Positions 17,627 through 25,996 of a stretch of DNA of 62,351 nucleotides are shown piece by piece. The notes under the pieces were generated by a model that was not told where the DNA came from, ran no database searches, and was given only the letters and a program-made list of their open reading frames with translations. The stretch's first letter is position 1; every line of letters starts with the position of its first letter. Both the position numbers and the translations under genes were made by a program. The stretch is from Lachnospiraceae bacterium (GTDB lineage Bacteria > Bacillota > Clostridia > Lachnospirales > Lachnospiraceae): assembly GCA_017524035.1 (NCBI GenBank), contig JAFWUY010000058.1, positions 1-62,351 of the forward strand. Reading direction: 5' to 3'.

Positions 17627-18469
17627 TCACTCAGAAGCCGGTACGTCCGGTGTGACGAGCATGTAAGAGCCTCCGCCCGATGCAAGCATCACGGTTCCGT
17701 ATCCCGCATCGCGGAGTTCATCTTCATCATATCCGTTCGGAGGAAGGATGACAACGGTAGCCCCCTGTCCGAATGCCCTTCCGCAAAGGTCCGCGGCAAG
17801 TTCCTTTTCCCCGCCCGACACTCTTATCATATCATCATGGATATCTATAAGCTCCTGCGAATAGAATCCGTATCTGTTCTTGGTAAGCCTTCCGTCCCAC
17901 ATATCACGTCCGTAAAGAGTTCTCGCATCAGCCGAATATGTATGGAAATATGCGGTCATATTATCGGGCGCGAGTATTACCTGTACGCCGTCTCCGAGGA
18001 CATTTTTCTCATAGATCATCTCTGCGAACATATGCTCATCCGCACCGGCATTTTCGGGTCTTCCGGATGAATTCTCCACGGTCCTTCCGAGTGATCCGCA
18101 CAAAAGGATCGCCGCCGCAAACAGTACCATCGCAAGAAGCGATACCTTCTTTTCCCTTGAATAAAGCTCGTCGAAAAGGACCGCTGTCATTATCGCACCG
18201 AAGGGTATCAAAGGAATGACGATCCACATATCGGGCGAATCATAATACGTACCCGTAACCATCCTGAGGACGGATGCGGTCACCGGACAGACCAGGATAA
18301 CAAGCGCCGAGACGATGTATCCTAAAAGCGCCCTTACTCTCACATCGGTCTTCCTTCCGGAAAGGACAAGGCACGAAAAGCCCGCGGAAAGCGAGACCAG
18401 GAGCGATGCCCCGATCATCATGCATTCCCTTAAGTGAATTATATGATCGTTTATGAGGCCTCTGAGCAT
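17627..18469 (-). CDS. Membrane protein, probable second half of a split DUF6077-like protein
   Basis: 280 residues. Three or four hydrophobic helices occupy the first 130 residues; the remaining 150 residues look soluble and end ASGGGSYMLVTPD. The ATG has a strong AGGAGG five bases upstream, placed inside the end of the preceding gene. The two genes overlap by 19 bases, implying coupled translation. Together the neighbouring 332-residue and this 280-residue product total about 612 residues, near what I recall for DUF6077 membrane proteins found in Clostridia surface-glycan loci. The simplest reading is an ancestral single protein now encoded as two subunits. The function of DUF6077 is unknown; a GT-C-like role is possible. 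Confidence 0.55.
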   Translation of the reverse strand: MLRGLINDHIIHLRECMMIGASLLVSLSAGFSCLVLSGRKTDVRVRALLGYIVSALVILVCPVTASVLRMVTGTYYDSPDMWIVIPLIPFGAIMTAVLFDELYSREKKVSLLAMVLFAAAILLCGSLGRTVENSSGRPENAGADEHMFAEMIYEKNVLGDGVQVILAPDNMTAYFHTYSADARTLYGRDMWDGRLTKNRYGFYSQELIDIHDDMIRVSGGEKELAADLCGRAFGQGATVVILPPNGYDEDELRDAGYGTVMLASGGGSYMLVTPDVPASE

Positions 18470-19449
18470 CTGTGCCTCCTTTTCAAAATGAGCATGAACA
18501 AAATATATCCCGCATAGATGCAGGCGGCAAATCCGATGCCGTACTGAGTTCTGCAGACAAACGCTTCACATACAACAGGAAGCAGCGCAAGCACATATCT
18601 TCTGTCAAACAGACAGTAGAGCAGGAACGGTATCAATACCCAGATCCTTATCGCAGCTCCGGTCCACATTGAGGAAAGAACGGCAAATCCCTGTGCGTAG
18701 TAAGAAAGGTCTGCGGCAAAGATGAAGAGTATAGCCGCGGAAACAAGAACCGATCTCTTCAAAAGCGCATCCTTCGAGCCTTTGAAAAGCGCTCCCGAAA
18801 GTGCGATCATCGCAAAGAGTCCCGAGACAAACCAGAAACCGGGCATTACGGAATGGATAAGCGTAACGGGCGGAGTTCCGAAAGCCTCGCAAAGGACGGA
18901 ATAAAAACCGCTCAGGCAAAGGATCTTATATCTCGAAGGAAGTCCCTCGGCATATGCGGATCCGGTAAGAGGATCGGTGCTGTACATGGGGCTGCCCTTA
19001 AGGAAGGTAACTATCGTCTCGAGGGTTTCGTCACCGACGGAATTGACTCTTTCAGCCTTTACAACCGTAATGAAGCACGCAGCCGAAAGCACGACTGCGA
19101 TCAGAGCAAAGATGACCGCGGTTCCTTTTACCTTCTCTTTTTCACTTTTTTCTTTTTCCTTCTTGCCCCTTATTACCGTAAGGATAACGAACGCAAAATA
19201 GCCCACGGTCATAGCTGCGACCATGAGGATTCCGCTGTATCTTTTTTCCGTGGAGATAAGTCCGTCACCCGTCACTGTCAGAAAATGCGAGACAAACGAG
19301 ATGACGATGACCAGCAGGGAACCTGCCGAAAATGATGAAAAGATATCGGTATCCTTTTTGGAAAAGATACCGGACATAAGCATCAGCGTCCTTCCGGAAA
19401 AGGCGGACACTATCGCAAGAAACATTATCAGGATGATCGTCTTAACCAT
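18451..19449 (-). CDS. DUF6077-like multi-pass membrane protein (N-terminal half)
   Basis: 332 residues with about eight hydrophobic helices and a lysine/glutamate-rich cytoplasmic loop near residues 95-108. After that, an external loop reads VNSVGDETLETIV, then STDPLTGSAYAEGLPSRYKI. This matches the DUF6077 pattern of an acidic GD(D/E) pair followed by DP.TG and a conserved RY, a loop reminiscent of GT-C catalytic loops. It ends by overlapping the following gene by 19 bases. It begins 15 bases after a DPM-like GT2 gene, a plausible donor-forming partner. No strong ribosome binding site is seen. The family call is from memory of motifs and should be treated as moderate. Confidence 0.6.
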   Translation of the reverse strand: MVKTIILIMFLAIVSAFSGRTLMLMSGIFSKKDTDIFSSFSAGSLLVIVISFVSHFLTVTGDGLISTEKRYSGILMVAAMTVGYFAFVILTVIRGKKEKEKSEKEKVKGTAVIFALIAVVLSAACFITVVKAERVNSVGDETLETIVTFLKGSPMYSTDPLTGSAYAEGLPSRYKILCLSGFYSVLCEAFGTPPVTLIHSVMPGFWFVSGLFAMIALSGALFKGSKDALLKRSVLVSAAILFIFAADLSYYAQGFAVLSSMWTGAAIRIWVLIPFLLYCLFDRRYVLALLPVVCEAFVCRTQYGIGFAACIYAGYILFMLILKRRHRCSEAS

Positions 19450-19463
19450 AGGATAGTTTCCCG

Positions 19464-20399
19464 TCAGAAGCAGTTTTTCTCATCCCTCAGATACAGGGGA
19501 CGTTTCTTGACCTCAAGATAAGCCTTGGCAATGTACTGTCCCAAGATACCCGTGCAGAAAAACTGCAAGCCGCCGATAAAAACAATGACCGTCATAAGGC
19601 TGGGCCATCCGTTTACGGGATCGCCGAACAAAAGCCACCTTACGATGATGAACAGGATCATGACAAAAGCCACAAAGCACAAAAGCACTCCCACCAAAGA
19701 ACTCAGAATGAGGGGCTTGGTCGAGAATGCGGTGATGCCTTCGAGGGAGTAGACAAAAAGTCCCCAGAAGCTCCATTTGGTCTCGCCCGCGGCACGGTCG
19801 ACATTTTCAAAATCGATCCACTTAGTCCTGTATCCGACCCATCCGAAGATGCCCTTGGTGAAGCGGTTATACTCTGTCATGGAAAGAACGGCATCGATGT
19901 ACTGCCTTGTCATAAGCCTGTAATCCCTTGCTCCGTCCATGATATCCGCATCGGAAAGCTTCTTCATCAGTTTATAAAAACGCCTTGCAAAAAAGCTTCT
20001 GACGGGAGGCTCTCCTTTTCTGGTAACGCGTCTAGTAGCAACCGAATCATAGCCCTCGTCGATGTATGAAAACATCTCCTCAAGAAGTGAGGGAGGATCC
20101 TGAAGATCGGCATCCATTATCACGGCATATTCGGTATCCACCGCCCTAAGACCCGCATACATTGCGGCTTCTTTTCCGAAATTCCTCGAAAAAGAAATAA
20201 GATGCACCCTGGAGTCCTTTTCATTGAGAGCCCTTACCGCGGATACGGTTCCGTCGTCGGATCCGTCGTCGATGAACACGACTTTAAGACCGATATTTCT
20301 TTTTTCAAGAAATCCGGTGTTCCTGACCAGCTCATCATAAAAAAGAGGTATTGCCTCTTCTTCATTCTTGCATGGAACTATTACGGTAAGTTCAGACAT
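19464..20399 (-). CDS. GT2 glycosyltransferase, DPM/GtrB-like
   Basis: 311 residues. The GT-A domain has VIVPCKNEEEA, VFIDDGSDDGT near residue 41, the FSRNFGKEAAMYAGL stretch and the metal site MDADLQDPP near 94. Two hydrophobic helices follow (about 225-255 and 265-290). The FSRNFGKEAA block and the helices are characteristic of GtrB/YkcC-type polyprenyl-phosphate glycosyltransferases. GGAGG lies five bases before the ATG, the clearest ribosome binding site among the glycosyltransferases here. It heads a small run with the DUF6077-like pair and a GT2 gene, and is separated from ptsH by a terminator. Confidence 0.9.
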   Translation of the reverse strand: MSELTVIVPCKNEEEAIPLFYDELVRNTGFLEKRNIGLKVVFIDDGSDDGTVSAVRALNEKDSRVHLISFSRNFGKEAAMYAGLRAVDTEYAVIMDADLQDPPSLLEEMFSYIDEGYDSVATRRVTRKGEPPVRSFFARRFYKLMKKLSDADIMDGARDYRLMTRQYIDAVLSMTEYNRFTKGIFGWVGYRTKWIDFENVDRAAGETKWSFWGLFVYSLEGITAFSTKPLILSSLVGVLLCFVAFVMILFIIVRWLLFGDPVNGWPSLMTVIVFIGGLQFFCTGILGQYIAKAYLEVKKRPLYLRDEKNCF

Positions 20400-20424
20400 T
20401 GATTCCTCCGAAGGGCTTTATAGC

Positions 20425-20453
20425 AAAACAGCGAAGCCGTGGGAGCTTCGCTG
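20425..20453 (-). terminator. Rho-independent terminator of ptsH
   Basis: On the minus strand a nine-base perfect stem (20445-20453 with 20429-20437) with a seven-base loop is followed by TTTT. It lies about 20 bases after the ptsH stop and before the GT2 gene at 20399. Confidence 0.8.
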
Positions 20454-20474
20454 CAGCAGATACGTTTTATAAGA

Positions 20475-20741
20475 TCATTCGCCAAGTCCGCTCTCAACCA
20501 CTGCAACAAGAGCCGCAAGAGCCTTGTCTTCATCTTCGCCCTCACAGACGAATTCAATCTCATCTCCGCATTTAATGCATGCTCCGAGAACGCTGAGTAC
20601 GGATTTGGCATTTGCCGTGTTATCATCACCGAATCTGAACGTGATCAGTGATTTGTATTGCATCGCTTCTTTACAAAGAATTCCGGCAGGTCTTAAGTGA
20701 AGACCTGTGGGATTTTTGATCAAAACCTTTTGAGTGACCAT
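20475..20741 (-). CDS. ptsH: HPr-family phosphocarrier protein
   Basis: 88 residues, the normal length for HPr. His15 sits in the motif NPTGLHLRPAG, the site phosphorylated by enzyme I. Ser47 in NAKSVLS corresponds to the regulatory serine targeted by HPr kinase in Firmicutes. It transfers phosphate in the sugar phosphotransferase system and, when serine-phosphorylated, acts with CcpA in catabolite control. No other PTS gene is in the window, so this is an isolated copy, and a Crh-like regulatory role cannot be excluded although the active histidine is kept. A TATAAT at 20805-20800 on the minus strand could be its -10 box. A terminator follows the gene, suggesting a monocistronic message. Confidence 0.93.
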   Translation of the reverse strand: MVTQKVLIKNPTGLHLRPAGILCKEAMQYKSLITFRFGDDNTANAKSVLSVLGACIKCGDEIEFVCEGEDEDKALAALVAVVESGLGE

Positions 20742-20836
20742 TTATTCCAGTACCCTTTGGGCCGTTAAGCCCTACCCCATAAAGTTGATTTTTCTGACAA
20801 TTATAATAACAGATAACGTATATTTTTACAATAAGA

Positions 20837-22186
20837 TCAGAACATCCTGTCCTGTATAAGAGCGGCGAGTTTTTCGGCCTCTTCCTGTATCATCTTCTGA
20901 TCTTTTCCCTCGATCATAACCCTTACAAGGGGCTCTGTTCCGGAGGGTCTGATAAGGACTCTTCCCTCTCCCGCAAACTTCTCTTCAAGTGACTTGATCG
21001 CTTCTGCGATCTCGGGATATTCAAGGTACTTATCCTTCTTGTGGTTGGCAACCTTCGCACCGACGAGAGCCTGGGGAAGTACCTCCATGATCTTCGAAAG
21101 TTCTGAAAGCTTCTTGCCGGAATCGACCATTACCTTCAGGAGATGAAGCGCACTGAGGAGTCCGTCTCCGGTGGTGTTCTCGTCAAGGAAGATGATATGT
21201 CCGGACTGCTCGCCTCCGAGTGATGCCCCGATCTCCTTCATCCTCTCGAGAACATATCTGTCTCCGACAGCGGTCCTTTCGAGATTGATGCCTTCCCTTT
21301 CACAGGCAAGGGAGAATCCGAGATTACTCATTACCGTGGCAACGATCGTATCCTTTTTAAGGATGCCGTTATCCTTCATATTGCGTCCGATGATGGCCAT
21401 TATCTGGTCACCGTCGACTATGTTTCCGTTCTCATCAACCGCAAGAAGCCTGTCGGCATCTCCGTCGAATGCAAGTCCGACATCCGCCTTTTCGAATACG
21501 ACCCTCGCACAGAGCTCTTCCATATGGGTCGATCCGCAGTTTGCGTTGATGTTGGTCCCGTCCGGATGATTGTGTATCGCAATGACATGTGCTCCGGCCT
21601 TTTCAAGTGCTTCGACCGATGTGTAATGCGATGCGCCCTCCGCACAGTCGGTAACGATCTTAAGTCCCGAAAGATCGACGGGAACACTTCTTACGGAGTG
21701 GTTGATATACTCTTCCTTGGCATCGGTGCGGAGCTTGATCTTGCCGACTCCGGGGCCGATGGGGAATTTGATATCCTCCATGTTTCTCCTGATCTGATCT
21801 TCTATCTCATCCTCGAGTGCATCGGGAAGCTTGAATCCGTCGCAGTCAAAGAATTTGATTCCGTTGAATTCCACGGGATTGTGTGATGCGGAGATGACAA
21901 CTCCCGCATCCATCATATGCTTTCTTGTAAGGTATGCGACGGCGGGTGTGGGAACAACGCCTACATATACACAGTTTGCTCCGACGCTGCAGGCACCTGC
22001 CATAAGGGCATTTGCAAGCATATCGCCCGAGATCCTGGTATCGCATCCGACCATTATCGTAGGCTTATGGTTCTGCTTTCTGGTAAGCACATATGCGCCT
22101 GCCATTCCGAGTTTCATTGCAAGATCCGGAGTAAGCTCTTCGTTTGCGATTCCCCTTACACCGTCCGTTCCGAACATTCTGGACAT
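20837..22186 (-). CDS. glmM: Phosphoglucosamine mutase
   Basis: 449 residues, full length for GlmM. It converts glucosamine-6-phosphate to glucosamine-1-phosphate on the way to UDP-GlcNAc and peptidoglycan. Diagnostic parts are the N-terminus MFGTDGVRGIAN, the phosphoserine Ser101 in ISASHNP, the magnesium loop AFDGDADR and the sugar-phosphate loop RPSGTEPLVRVM. GGGAGA lies seven bases before the ATG. It follows cdaR by 20 bases in the classical cdaA-cdaR-glmM order, in which the cyclase and the mutase interact and link c-di-AMP level to cell-wall precursor synthesis. Confidence 0.97.
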   Translation of the reverse strand: MSRMFGTDGVRGIANEELTPDLAMKLGMAGAYVLTRKQNHKPTIMVGCDTRISGDMLANALMAGACSVGANCVYVGVVPTPAVAYLTRKHMMDAGVVISASHNPVEFNGIKFFDCDGFKLPDALEDEIEDQIRRNMEDIKFPIGPGVGKIKLRTDAKEEYINHSVRSVPVDLSGLKIVTDCAEGASHYTSVEALEKAGAHVIAIHNHPDGTNINANCGSTHMEELCARVVFEKADVGLAFDGDADRLLAVDENGNIVDGDQIMAIIGRNMKDNGILKKDTIVATVMSNLGFSLACEREGINLERTAVGDRYVLERMKEIGASLGGEQSGHIIFLDENTTGDGLLSALHLLKVMVDSGKKLSELSKIMEVLPQALVGAKVANHKKDKYLEYPEIAEAIKSLEEKFAGEGRVLIRPSGTEPLVRVMIEGKDQKMIQEEAEKLAALIQDRMF

Positions 22187-22206
22187 TTATATATCTCCCA
22201 AAATCT

Positions 22207-23487
22207 TTAAGTTTCGTCTTTTACGCTGAGCTGTATGCGGATATAAACGGGATCCGCTTCTACATGCTCGCTCAGGTTGAATCTGACGGGAATATTGGCA
22301 AATGTGATGCCGCTGTAATCATCACCGTATACGGAAGAAAGATAAGAATCAATCTCCACGATTCCTCTGAGCGATTCTGCGCTTACCGCATTGAGCTCCG
22401 TATCAAGTCCGGTAAGTCTCACCGTGATCTCTTCATCTCCGGCTATCTCCGCCTCATATCCGTCGGGTATATCGGTAAGTGTGAAATGGTCCGCCGCTAA
22501 GGTCAGCGTCTTTTCGGCTTTCTTTTCGACAAATGCGGTTACCGAAACTTCATCATCGAAATCGGGATCCTCGAAGGTAACACCCGCGGGAAGGAATTCG
22601 GTAAGATTATAAGTCGCGGTCTTATTCTCCCTGGCATTTGTTATATCGACAGGATTGGCGATATCGATCCTGGTGATATTGTTGAGCACGCTTGTATCGC
22701 CGGCAACAGTAACAACCCCGGGATTAACCGTGATATCACCGGTGAATACATATCCGTCGGCCGGCTCACCGGTTGTGGATGCATAAACGGGAACCGTCTT
22801 GGTTGAAAGAATTGTTACGGTAACGGTAACATAATCGGTCTGCTTGACGATCGTGTCACTTTCAACCCTGTTGCCCTTGGTGTCATAGAGGATTATCTCC
22901 ATATCCGCCGATATGGTCTTGACAGCATTATCAAGATCGATCGTAACCTGAGCATAAGATACCCTGTCTACGGCAGATTCGGGTCCGGTGATCTCGATCC
23001 TGTTCCTTTCGAGATTGACCTTGCCCTGTACGCAGCCTTCACCGACCGAGCCAACGGTCTGGGAATAAATGTTAACGTACTTGGTAACCCTGTTTTCAAC
23101 GCTTATGGAAAGGACATCGTGATCGGCCGTGATACTTTCCGCTCTGTCGAGCGTATAGATTATAGGAACCGTTCCGTCCTCATTTAACTGTGAAAGATCG
23201 GCGATCGCGGTAATGTCGGATGCGGTGATCGAATTGATAACCGATTCGGGTGCCCTGACGGTTACCTTTGCCGTATCCGAATTGTTAAGCACCTGATAAA
23301 CCTTACCCTCGGATTCAAGGATATTCGTTCCGACAAGGGTAACCTTGACGTTATTGTAGGTAAGTGTCTTTACGGGATTATTGATCTGCGCAACAAGCAC
23401 CCAGAGAACGAATGCAAGTACAAGCGCAAGAACCTTGAGCCATAAATTGTTGGTAAGTATCTTGCCAAGACGCTTTAAGATCATCAT
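22207..23487 (-). CDS. cdaR: YbbR-domain regulator of diadenylate cyclase CdaA
   Basis: 426 residues. An N-terminal helix (about 15-35, WLKVLALVLAFVLWVLV) anchors the protein, and the rest is extracytoplasmic with about four YbbR repeats; the pattern around VTVRAPESV, VEITGPES-like and VTVAGDTSV segments marks repeat ends. CdaR modulates CdaA activity through the membrane. The ATG overlaps the cdaA stop as ATGA, so the two are coupled. The final repeat runs to the C-terminus (VKDET). Family assignment is supported both by domain pattern and by position between cdaA and glmM. Confidence 0.93.
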   Translation of the reverse strand: MMILKRLGKILTNNLWLKVLALVLAFVLWVLVAQINNPVKTLTYNNVKVTLVGTNILESEGKVYQVLNNSDTAKVTVRAPESVINSITASDITAIADLSQLNEDGTVPIIYTLDRAESITADHDVLSISVENRVTKYVNIYSQTVGSVGEGCVQGKVNLERNRIEITGPESAVDRVSYAQVTIDLDNAVKTISADMEIILYDTKGNRVESDTIVKQTDYVTVTVTILSTKTVPVYASTTGEPADGYVFTGDITVNPGVVTVAGDTSVLNNITRIDIANPVDITNARENKTATYNLTEFLPAGVTFEDPDFDDEVSVTAFVEKKAEKTLTLAADHFTLTDIPDGYEAEIAGDEEITVRLTGLDTELNAVSAESLRGIVEIDSYLSSVYGDDYSGITFANIPVRFNLSEHVEADPVYIRIQLSVKDET

Positions 23488-24353
23488 GCTTTTCTGCGCC
23501 TCCTCTTCTTACCCTGACCCGATTCTTCCGTCTCCTCGGGAGTTCTGAGGGTGGATGTAAGATACTGTCTGAGAGATTCTTCGGTAAGATTCCTCTCAAG
23601 CTGTCCGTCATGAGCCACAGCGATCTTGCCGGTCTCTTCCGAAACGATTATCGCAACACAGTCGGCCTCCTCGGATATGCCGATGCCGGCCCTGTGTCTT
23701 GTTCCGAGTTCCTTGCTTACAAACTGGGATTTGGTAAGGTCAAGGTAGCATGTCGCAGCCGAGACCCTGTTTCCGCGTATGGTGACCGCTCCGTCGTGAA
23801 GCGGAGTGTTCTTTTCGAATATGTTGATGAGAAGCTGTGATGTGATCTCCGCATCGACCTTGATACCGGTCTCATCGATACGTGCAAGGGATTCCTTGTT
23901 CTCAATAACGATCAGCGCACCGGTACGGACCCAGGACATCTGTGAGCATGCCTTTACGATCTCCCTGATGCTGTCCTCCGTAATCTCACGGCTGTTGATC
24001 TGCTGGCCGAAAATGGAGAACGATCCGAAGAAGTTGCTCTTTCCGAGAACCTCGAGCGCCTTTCTGAGCTCCGGCTGGAGCACAACGATGAATGCGATGA
24101 CCGCAAACTGGAGTACATTTCCCGAGATCCACAGAATGGTGTCCATGTGGAACACATTCGCGATGATCAGGAATATCAGTATGACCGCAAGTCCCTTAAG
24201 AAGTGACCATGCCCTGGTGTTGTGGACCCACTTGAAAATGTAATACAAAAGCACGGCGATAATGACTATCTCCGCGTAATCCTGCCATTCGATCGTACCC
24301 ATGTAGGTACTGAAACTGTTCAGATATTTGATTGTCTCGTCAAAAAACTGCAT
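23484..24353 (-). CDS. cdaA: Membrane diadenylate cyclase
   Basis: 289 residues. Three hydrophobic helices fill the first 95 residues, followed by a DAC domain with DGA at 187-189 and RHR at 219-221 (GTRHRAGIG), the two motifs that bind ATP and metal. The enzyme joins two ATP molecules into cyclic di-AMP, which controls potassium uptake and cell-wall balance in Firmicutes. The C-terminal tail is short and basic (KKRRRRKA). It overlaps cdaR by four bases and follows an unrecognised membrane gene by 19 bases, so the transcription unit may include genes up to 25828 or further. Confidence 0.97.
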   Translation of the reverse strand: MQFFDETIKYLNSFSTYMGTIEWQDYAEIVIIAVLLYYIFKWVHNTRAWSLLKGLAVILIFLIIANVFHMDTILWISGNVLQFAVIAFIVVLQPELRKALEVLGKSNFFGSFSIFGQQINSREITEDSIREIVKACSQMSWVRTGALIVIENKESLARIDETGIKVDAEITSQLLINIFEKNTPLHDGAVTIRGNRVSAATCYLDLTKSQFVSKELGTRHRAGIGISEEADCVAIIVSEETGKIAVAHDGQLERNLTEESLRQYLTSTLRTPEETEESGQGKKRRRRKA

Positions 24354-24372
24354 ATCCTAAAGCTTTCAGCGA

Positions 24373-25428
24373 TCACTCATCGAGTTCCGTGGTGTCTCCG
24401 AAATATGATGAATCAAGCTCGGTCGTATCCATTTCGGCCGTATCCATGGGAGCGGTCTCCATAGTTGCGGCTTCGCCTCTGCCCGGACGGACGGGACGTC
24501 TTACACGCGACCTGTTGATATTCTTGACCTTGACCTCCGTTGCCGAGACATTCATCTTGGGAACGGCCTTAACATAGTAGTAATATTCGTCGTCTTCAAA
24601 CTGCACACGTTCCGTCCGCGTGTAGTCTACGCAGAACTTGAAGAATTCTATCACCTTGCCGACGCCGACGGAAAGGATGCATCCGAATATGATACCGAGG
24701 ATTGAAAATCCCGCATTGGTAACAAGTCCGCCGATAAGGGTGATGACCATGCAGAGAACCGCGCCGGAGATCATTGCGATCATCCAGCAGTGCTCGATGG
24801 GAAGACGTCTGATGATATAAACGGCGATGGTGACAACCGCAAACGAAACACAGAGAACAAGCATCTGCTTGTTTCCGAGAAGCGAATCGATAATGAGTCT
24901 GATCTGGGCCATGATGTCCGACAGATCGCCTGATACATTTGCGGCATTCTGTGTGACGACATGAAGGGTGAAGTAGATGATGACACCGCAGACAACGGAA
25001 AGCGCCGAAGCGGGTCCGCCGATGAGTCCCATCACAACGGGGATCACATAGGGAACGTGGAACACAAAGAGCATCGGTGTCACAACCACGCAGAGTGATT
25101 CTCCGGGAGTGAATCTTAAGTAGAGCAGATATATGAGAAGGAAGATGACTCCCACAACGATCGCAACCTCAGGCGAGAGGGCAAATACATGTCCCATCGA
25201 AAAGAGTGCGCCGAAAAGAAGTATGGCTCCCGAAGGAAGGAATGAACATGCGAGTGCAACGATGATCACTATTCCGGGATTTCCCAGTCTGCTCATATAT
25301 CCGAGCCTGCCGTTTATCATGATGAGCATGACGAGCGCAAGCAGGAACTTCAGAACGGGAATGATAAATACGTCGTACTTTGAAAAAATAACTTTGATGT
25401 TGTCTCTGATCTCTAAAAGCCTTGTCAT
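24373..25428 (-). CDS. Conserved multi-pass membrane protein of unknown function, next to cdaA
   Basis: 351 residues with about eight hydrophobic helices in the first 260, then a charged cytoplasmic tail. The tail holds an acidic stretch followed by an arginine-rich patch (RSRVRRPVRPGRG), then a short threonine/aspartate/methionine repeat (METAPMDTAEMDTTELD) with a second TTELD near the end. I recognise no catalytic motif. AAGGA lies seven bases before the ATG. Because it sits directly upstream of cdaA in what looks like one operon, a role connected to c-di-AMP or envelope control is possible, but that is only guilt by association. Confidence 0.6.
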   Translation of the reverse strand: MTRLLEIRDNIKVIFSKYDVFIIPVLKFLLALVMLIMINGRLGYMSRLGNPGIVIIVALACSFLPSGAILLFGALFSMGHVFALSPEVAIVVGVIFLLIYLLYLRFTPGESLCVVVTPMLFVFHVPYVIPVVMGLIGGPASALSVVCGVIIYFTLHVVTQNAANVSGDLSDIMAQIRLIIDSLLGNKQMLVLCVSFAVVTIAVYIIRRLPIEHCWMIAMISGAVLCMVITLIGGLVTNAGFSILGIIFGCILSVGVGKVIEFFKFCVDYTRTERVQFEDDEYYYYVKAVPKMNVSATEVKVKNINRSRVRRPVRPGRGEAATMETAPMDTAEMDTTELDSSYFGDTTELDE

Positions 25429-25438
25429 ATATAAATCC

Positions 25439-25828
25439 TTACTGTCTGTCGTACATCTTCTTGAGCACCCTGAGATTCTTGTAGTATCTCTTCAGCTTTC
25501 TGCGCGACGTATTGTATGTGATCGTGCAAACGACATAGGTGATCATTACATAGATGCCTACAAACCAGGCGTATTTCGTGAGTATGCTCCTGACAAACGC
25601 AATGATGTCCATGTCATAAATGCTGCTCATGAATACGTCAAAATTATAATATACATAAAGTGCGAGGATGAGACCGAAGGAAATGGTACCGCAGATAAGC
25701 GCCTTGAGAATCCCCACGGCGATATAGTCGCCCTTAAAGAACCTGACGACACTCATATGCTTTTTTCCGTCACCTTCCTCGTATGAGGCCATCCTGGTCA
25801 TCAGGATGACTCTGTCTTTATCCAACAT
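25439..25828 (-). CDS. Small membrane protein of unknown function
   Basis: 129 residues with two hydrophobic helices (about 42-62 and 85-110) and a very basic C-terminus (RRKLKRYYKNLRVLKKMYDR). I do not recognise the family. It ends ten bases before the start of the larger membrane gene, so the two are probably expressed together. AAGGAG is found 21 bases upstream of the ATG, beyond the usual distance. A short hairpin (GCGG, five-base loop, CCGC) lies between and could bring it closer. Upstream are two REP-like hairpins, which mark the border with the flagellar-type genes. Confidence 0.6.
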   Translation of the reverse strand: MLDKDRVILMTRMASYEEGDGKKHMSVVRFFKGDYIAVGILKALICGTISFGLILALYVYYNFDVFMSSIYDMDIIAFVRSILTKYAWFVGIYVMITYVVCTITYNTSRRKLKRYYKNLRVLKKMYDRQ

Positions 25829-25865
25829 AGATCATTGCGGATAAACCGCACTCCTTTACAAACAC

Positions 25866-25901
25866 AAGTCACCTGCACTTGTGAAAAGTCGCAGGTGACT
25901 T
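25866..25901. repeat. Palindromic hairpin, second intergenic REP-like type
   Basis: Perfect 11-base arms (25866-25876 and 25891-25901, AAGTCACCTGC and its complement) around a 14-base centre that itself contains an ACTTGT complementary to the flanking ACAAGT. It lies about 30 bases from the GGAACCGTCCC-type hairpin. No second copy was found in the window. Confidence 0.55.
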
Positions 25902-25929
25902 CACATTTTCTTGCATCGCATAAAACAGG

Positions 25930-25996
25930 GGTGAACAAGGGGAAGGTTCCTCCGTTCACGGTTTCGGTGAACGGAGGAACCGTCCCCTTGTTCACC
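25930..25996. repeat. REP-like hairpin with GGAACCGTCCC core, abutting a stop codon
   Basis: Arms 25930-25959 and 25967-25996 pair over 30 positions with one mismatch around a seven-base loop. The right arm contains GGAACCGTCCCC and ends exactly at the base before the stop codon of the YvyF-like gene. The same core occurs at 39275-39338, 40448-40511 and, diverged, 50905-50930. It could act as a bidirectional terminator or mRNA 3' stabiliser. The spread of copies suggests a repetitive extragenic palindrome family, probably mobilised in trans. Confidence 0.75.

Noticed and set aside
18451..18470. Sequencing frameshift splitting the DUF6077-like gene
   Set aside because: Not favoured because the second frame has its own AGGAGG at ideal spacing, although it cannot be fully excluded without reads.
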